From positions 8,986 through 72,985 of the forward strand of contig JBNGCR010000006.1 in the NCBI GenBank assembly GCA_050045915.1: a stretch of 64,000 bases of DNA, in the 5' to 3' direction. Under the pieces are notes generated by a model, which was not told where the DNA came from, ran no database searches, and saw only the letters and a list, made by a program, of their open reading frames with translations. A program made the position numbers and the translations under genes. Positions 61,384-64,000 of this stretch are shown here, piece after piece. The DNA is from Limnospira sp050045915 (GTDB lineage Bacteria; Cyanobacteriota; Cyanobacteriia; Cyanobacteriales; Microcoleaceae). Within the stretch, counting starts at the first letter, position 1, and each line of letters begins with the position of its first letter.

Positions 61384-63072
61384 TCACGGGGTCGCCAGTT
61401 TTCGCTTCACCCGCTCCCGGTGGGCGAGGAGGGTCGGGGCGGCGGGTTGGAGTTCCAGGGCGACTCCGTAGGAGTTGAAGGCCTCTTGATAGCGGGCCAT
61501 CTGCTCGAAGGCTTGCCCCCGCCTCACCCAGGCTTCGCAGGCGTCGGGTTTGATTTGGATCAGGCGGTCGTAGGCAGCGATCGCATCTTGAAATCGATCC
61601 AATTTTTCCAGGACCGCCCCCTGCCGCAACCAAATCTTATAATTTTCCGGCCAGATGGCGATCGCCTGCTCGAAGGCATCGACGGCCTGGAGGTACTGCC
61701 CGAGGCGATCGAGGACCTCTCCGAGTTTCACCCAGCCCTCGAAGTTGTCGGGTTGCTCCCGCACCACTTTCCGGTAGGCGACCACGGCCTCCTCGTCCCG
61801 CTTCAGGTATTCCAGAGCCGCGCCGCGCTGGAGCCCGGCTTTGGAAGCCAGATCCGGGTCGGCGACGGTCATCTGAATCACTTTATCGTAAGCCATCAGA
61901 GCCTCTTCGTAGCGCCCCAACCGCTCCAAAGCCAGTCCCCGGCGGTTCCAGGCGTCCAGGAAGTTGGGCTGGATCTGCAGGGCGTTGTCGCAGGCGACGA
62001 TCGCCTCCGGGTGGCGGTTCAGGTGGTAGAGGGCCGTCGCCCGCCCCAACCAGGCTTCGGGGAAGTTGGAGTTGAGTTGGGTGGCCCGGTCGAAGGAGGC
62101 GATCGCTCCCTCGTATTCTTTGATGTCCAGGAGGGTCTGGCCGCGGCCGATCCAGACGGCGGGGGAGTCGGGGTTGATTTCTAAGGCGCGGTCGAGGTTG
62201 GCCAGGGCGGTTTTCGGCCACTGGGATTTTAGGGCCATACCTTTGTAGAACCAGGCTTCGTAGTCGTTGGGTTGCAGTTCGATGACGCGGTCGTAGGCGG
62301 CGATCGCATCTTCGTAGCGACGCAGTTTTTGCAGGGCGATGCCCCGGTTGAACCAGGCCGGGTAGCGCTCGGGTTGCAGTTCCAGGGCTTTATCATAGGA
62401 GGCGATCGCTTCGGTGTAGCGGTACTGGCTCATTAGCATTTCGCCCCGGTTGAACCAGGCGTCGGAGTTGGCCGGCTGGAGTTGCACGGCGCGATCGTAG
62501 GAGGCGATGGCGTCGGCGTAGCGCTCCTCGTTCATCAGGGCGTTGCCCTGGTGGTACCAGATCGCCGACAGGTCTGGTTTGATTTCGATCGCCCGCTTGT
62601 AAGAAGCTGCCGCGGCTTGGAATTGCAGGGAGGCTTCTAGGGCTAGACCCCGCTCGTACCAAGCCTCGAAGTTCTCGGGCCGGATTTTTAGGGCCTTGTC
62701 GAAGGAGGCGATCGCTTCTTCGTTCCGCTCTAGTTTGGCCAGGGTGATGCCCCGGAAGGTCCAGGCCCAGTAGTGGTTCGGGCGCAGTTTGATGGCGCGA
62801 TCGTAGGACGCGAGGGCTTCTTTGTGGCGCCCCAATTTTCGCAGGGTGTTGCCCCGCCGCAGCCACGCGGAATACCAGTCCGGCTTCAGTTCCACGGCGC
62901 GATCGTAGTGGGCGAAGGCTCCCTCGTACCGCCCCAGTTTGTAGAGTCGGTTGCCCCGGTTGAATTCGGGAAAGGCTTTGAAGATATCGAAGGGCCCCGA
63001 CCTCGGCCGCGACGGCGATGTTTGGGGGGGTGTCGGGGGAGGTGCAGGTGTGGACTCTTCGGGCATCTGCAA
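61384..63072 (-). CDS. Large TPR protein
   Basis: The 562-residue protein has a Pro-rich start (EESTPAPPPTPPQTSPS) and then about 14 to 15 tetratricopeptide repeats from residue 35 to the end, each near AIASYDRAIKLRPNHYWAW. No signal peptide or catalytic domain is seen. Long TPR solenoids act as scaffolds, and TPR proteins with this repeat type are found near pilus and motility genes in cyanobacteria; here a secretion-platform gene lies downstream. ATGs at 63072 and 63066 are both possible starts. Confidence 0.88.
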   Translation of the reverse strand: MQMPEESTPAPPPTPPQTSPSRPRSGPFDIFKAFPEFNRGNRLYKLGRYEGAFAHYDRAVELKPDWYSAWLRRGNTLRKLGRHKEALASYDRAIKLRPNHYWAWTFRGITLAKLERNEEAIASFDKALKIRPENFEAWYERGLALEASLQFQAAAASYKRAIEIKPDLSAIWYHQGNALMNEERYADAIASYDRAVQLQPANSDAWFNRGEMLMSQYRYTEAIASYDKALELQPERYPAWFNRGIALQKLRRYEDAIAAYDRVIELQPNDYEAWFYKGMALKSQWPKTALANLDRALEINPDSPAVWIGRGQTLLDIKEYEGAIASFDRATQLNSNFPEAWLGRATALYHLNRHPEAIVACDNALQIQPNFLDAWNRRGLALERLGRYEEALMAYDKVIQMTVADPDLASKAGLQRGAALEYLKRDEEAVVAYRKVVREQPDNFEGWVKLGEVLDRLGQYLQAVDAFEQAIAIWPENYKIWLRQGAVLEKLDRFQDAIAAYDRLIQIKPDACEAWVRRGQAFEQMARYQEAFNSYGVALELQPAAPTLLAHRERVKRKLATP

Positions 63073-63451
63073 GGTGTCTGTAAACGACGGGCTGACGGCT
63101 GATGGTAATTATTTTAGTCCCAAGCGATCGCTCTGTCGCATTTAGGATATGTTTCGGGCGATCGCCATTTGTCAACCCCCCAAACATACAAATATCTTAT
63201 AGAACACATATATTAGATTTATACTTGTGATCCGAATTCCGCCCGAAACCCAAAAAATTGAGGCAAAATCATTCATGGGATATCTCGGGGATTCAAGCCG
63301 TCTTCCGACAGCAAACATTCCATCTGAAAATTCACCCCCCGGGAACCCGGCGGCGATCCGAACACTGACTCGGTGCGGATCGTCCGAAATTGTCCTGTAA
63401 GTTGAATTTAGAGCGTCCTTTGCACCTCGTTTTACCCCGAGGAATTGAATC
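63073..63451. other. Intergenic region
   Basis: These 379 bases lie upstream of two divergent genes and contain no supported coding sequence. An AT-rich part (ACATATATTAGATTTATACT near 63205) may hold a promoter. A GGGGAT-type hairpin is not evident. Confidence 0.5.
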
Positions 63452-63835
63452 ATGAATTTGGCATATTATACCCTGCCCCGCCGGCTCCTTGCCAGTTGGG
63501 CGCGGTTTCGTTCGCGACACCCTCTCGTCAACCCTTTGAAATCACTCCCGTCCGGATTTTTACACCATCTCCCCGAACCCCTTTCTCCCCTGCGGCGGCG
63601 GCTCGATCTCGTCGAGGTCAACAACCCGAAATTCGCCCAGTTTCTCTGTCGCTTCATCCCCACCCAATGTCCGTTCGAGCGGGATCTGAAAGTTTGGGGT
63701 CGCGTCTTATTTCACATTCCCCCCCTGTGCAAACTCAACCCCTTTTACGAGGAATTGGTGGCATTACGATTTCGCGCCCTCTGTTACCTCGCCGACGAAT
63801 GTGGCGAAGATATCGGCGCTTATATCGGCGGTTGA
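63452..63835 (+). CDS. Mo-dependent nitrogenase C-terminal domain protein
   Basis: The 127-residue protein matches the small family named for the Mo-dependent nitrogenase C-terminus, common in cyanobacteria including non-fixers: VEVNNPKFAQFLCRFIPTQC, PFERDLKVWGRVLFHIPPLC, KLNPFYEELVALRFRALCYL and ADECGEDI. Three or four cysteines are regularly spaced. The name does not imply nitrogenase activity; function is unknown. It is the last gene before the CRISPR array. Confidence 0.85.
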   Translation: MNLAYYTLPRRLLASWARFRSRHPLVNPLKSLPSGFLHHLPEPLSPLRRRLDLVEVNNPKFAQFLCRFIPTQCPFERDLKVWGRVLFHIPPLCKLNPFYEELVALRFRALCYLADECGEDIGAYIGG

Positions 63836-63886
63836 ACGAGTTGAAAAAAACTGAGTTTGGCGGGGATTGCCCGCCTTATTTTTTTC

Positions 63887-64000
63887 GTTTCAATCCCGTT
63901 GCCGGGATTCATTGATTTGAAAGCGCCTGGATTTTCACCGTCATCGCCCGCTTGTCTTCGATGGTTTCAATCCCGTTGCCGGGATTCATTGATTTGAAAG
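63887..64000. CRISPR. CRISPR array, first two repeats in window
   Basis: Two identical 37-base repeats (63887-63923 and 63964-64000) are separated by one 40-base spacer (63924-63963). The repeat begins GTTTCAATCCCG, ends GATTTGAAAG, and contains a perfect stem AATCCCG TTGC CGGGATT. Repeat form and length suit cyanobacterial type III or I-D arrays, but no cas gene is in view. The array runs past the window edge. A 51-base AT-rich stretch precedes the first repeat. Confidence 0.93.

Overview
The window comes from a cyanobacterium, most likely a filamentous one of the Oscillatoriales type. The HIP1 octamer GCGATCGC and its GATCGC half-sites occur throughout, in genes and between them. Many genes belong to cyanobacteria-typical families: Tab2/Atab2, SipA, DUF4327, DUF1400, PetC-like Rieske, pentapeptide repeats, kinases fused to WD40 repeats, an Rcp1-like regulator, and an HpsE-like glycosyltransferase of the kind used for hormogonium polysaccharide. 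No rRNA or tRNA gene was found. A run of 100 Ns at 19668-19767 shows that this is a scaffold with at least one unresolved repeat.

Layout. 0-6.6 kb: metabolic and redox genes (Uma2 nuclease, FAD oxidoreductase, polysaccharide deacetylase, DM13 protein plus peroxiredoxin, cupin dioxygenase plus TPR protein). 6.6-14 kb: a surface-polysaccharide operon (pyruvyl transferase, glycosyltransferase, HpsE-like GT2), an ABC exporter and HypF. 14-21 kb: pentapeptide repeat protein, acetyltransferase, LRAT-like protein, an N4-cytosine-type DNA methyltransferase, an orphan promoter with a 5' hairpin, GalT and a repeat-rich gap. 21-24.4 kb: Ser/Thr kinase-WD40 and a Rieske oxygenase. 24.8-30.5 kb: a sulfide module. 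30.7-38.6 kb: GAF and Tab2 proteins, two decayed toxin-antitoxin loci, and two AAA-like signalling proteins, one of them a nucleotide cyclase-TIR-AAA fusion. 38.9-43 kb: peptide-binding lipoprotein, SGNH esterase, methyltransferase, HEAT protein. 43-53 kb: a two-component cluster of three large sensor kinases and an Rcp1-like receiver, followed by a CDF metal exporter. 53.5-59 kb: small conserved genes among relics of a group II intron and of IS605/TnpB elements, then GH3/NagZ, RbfA and SipA. 59-64 kb: DUF1400, a type II secretion F-like protein, a large TPR protein and the first two repeats of a CRISPR array.

How the genes work together. The clearest pathway is at 24.8-30.5 kb. A sulfide:quinone oxidoreductase with the three expected cysteines lies upstream of a cysteine-rich ArsR regulator. 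It is divergent from an operon encoding DUF302, DUF2892, a PetC-like Rieske protein, a rhodanese and an ACR3/BASS-type transporter. I infer that sulfide electrons enter plastoquinone through SQR, that a dedicated Rieske subunit may serve the b6f complex under sulfide, that the rhodanese handles sulfane sulfur, and that the transporter moves a sulfur or metalloid species. Related repeat copies flank the block from SQR to the transporter. The other strong candidate for an undescribed system is the cyclase-TIR-AAA fusion with its AAA-WD40-TPR neighbour, which joins second-messenger synthesis to a possible NAD-consuming effector in one polypeptide.
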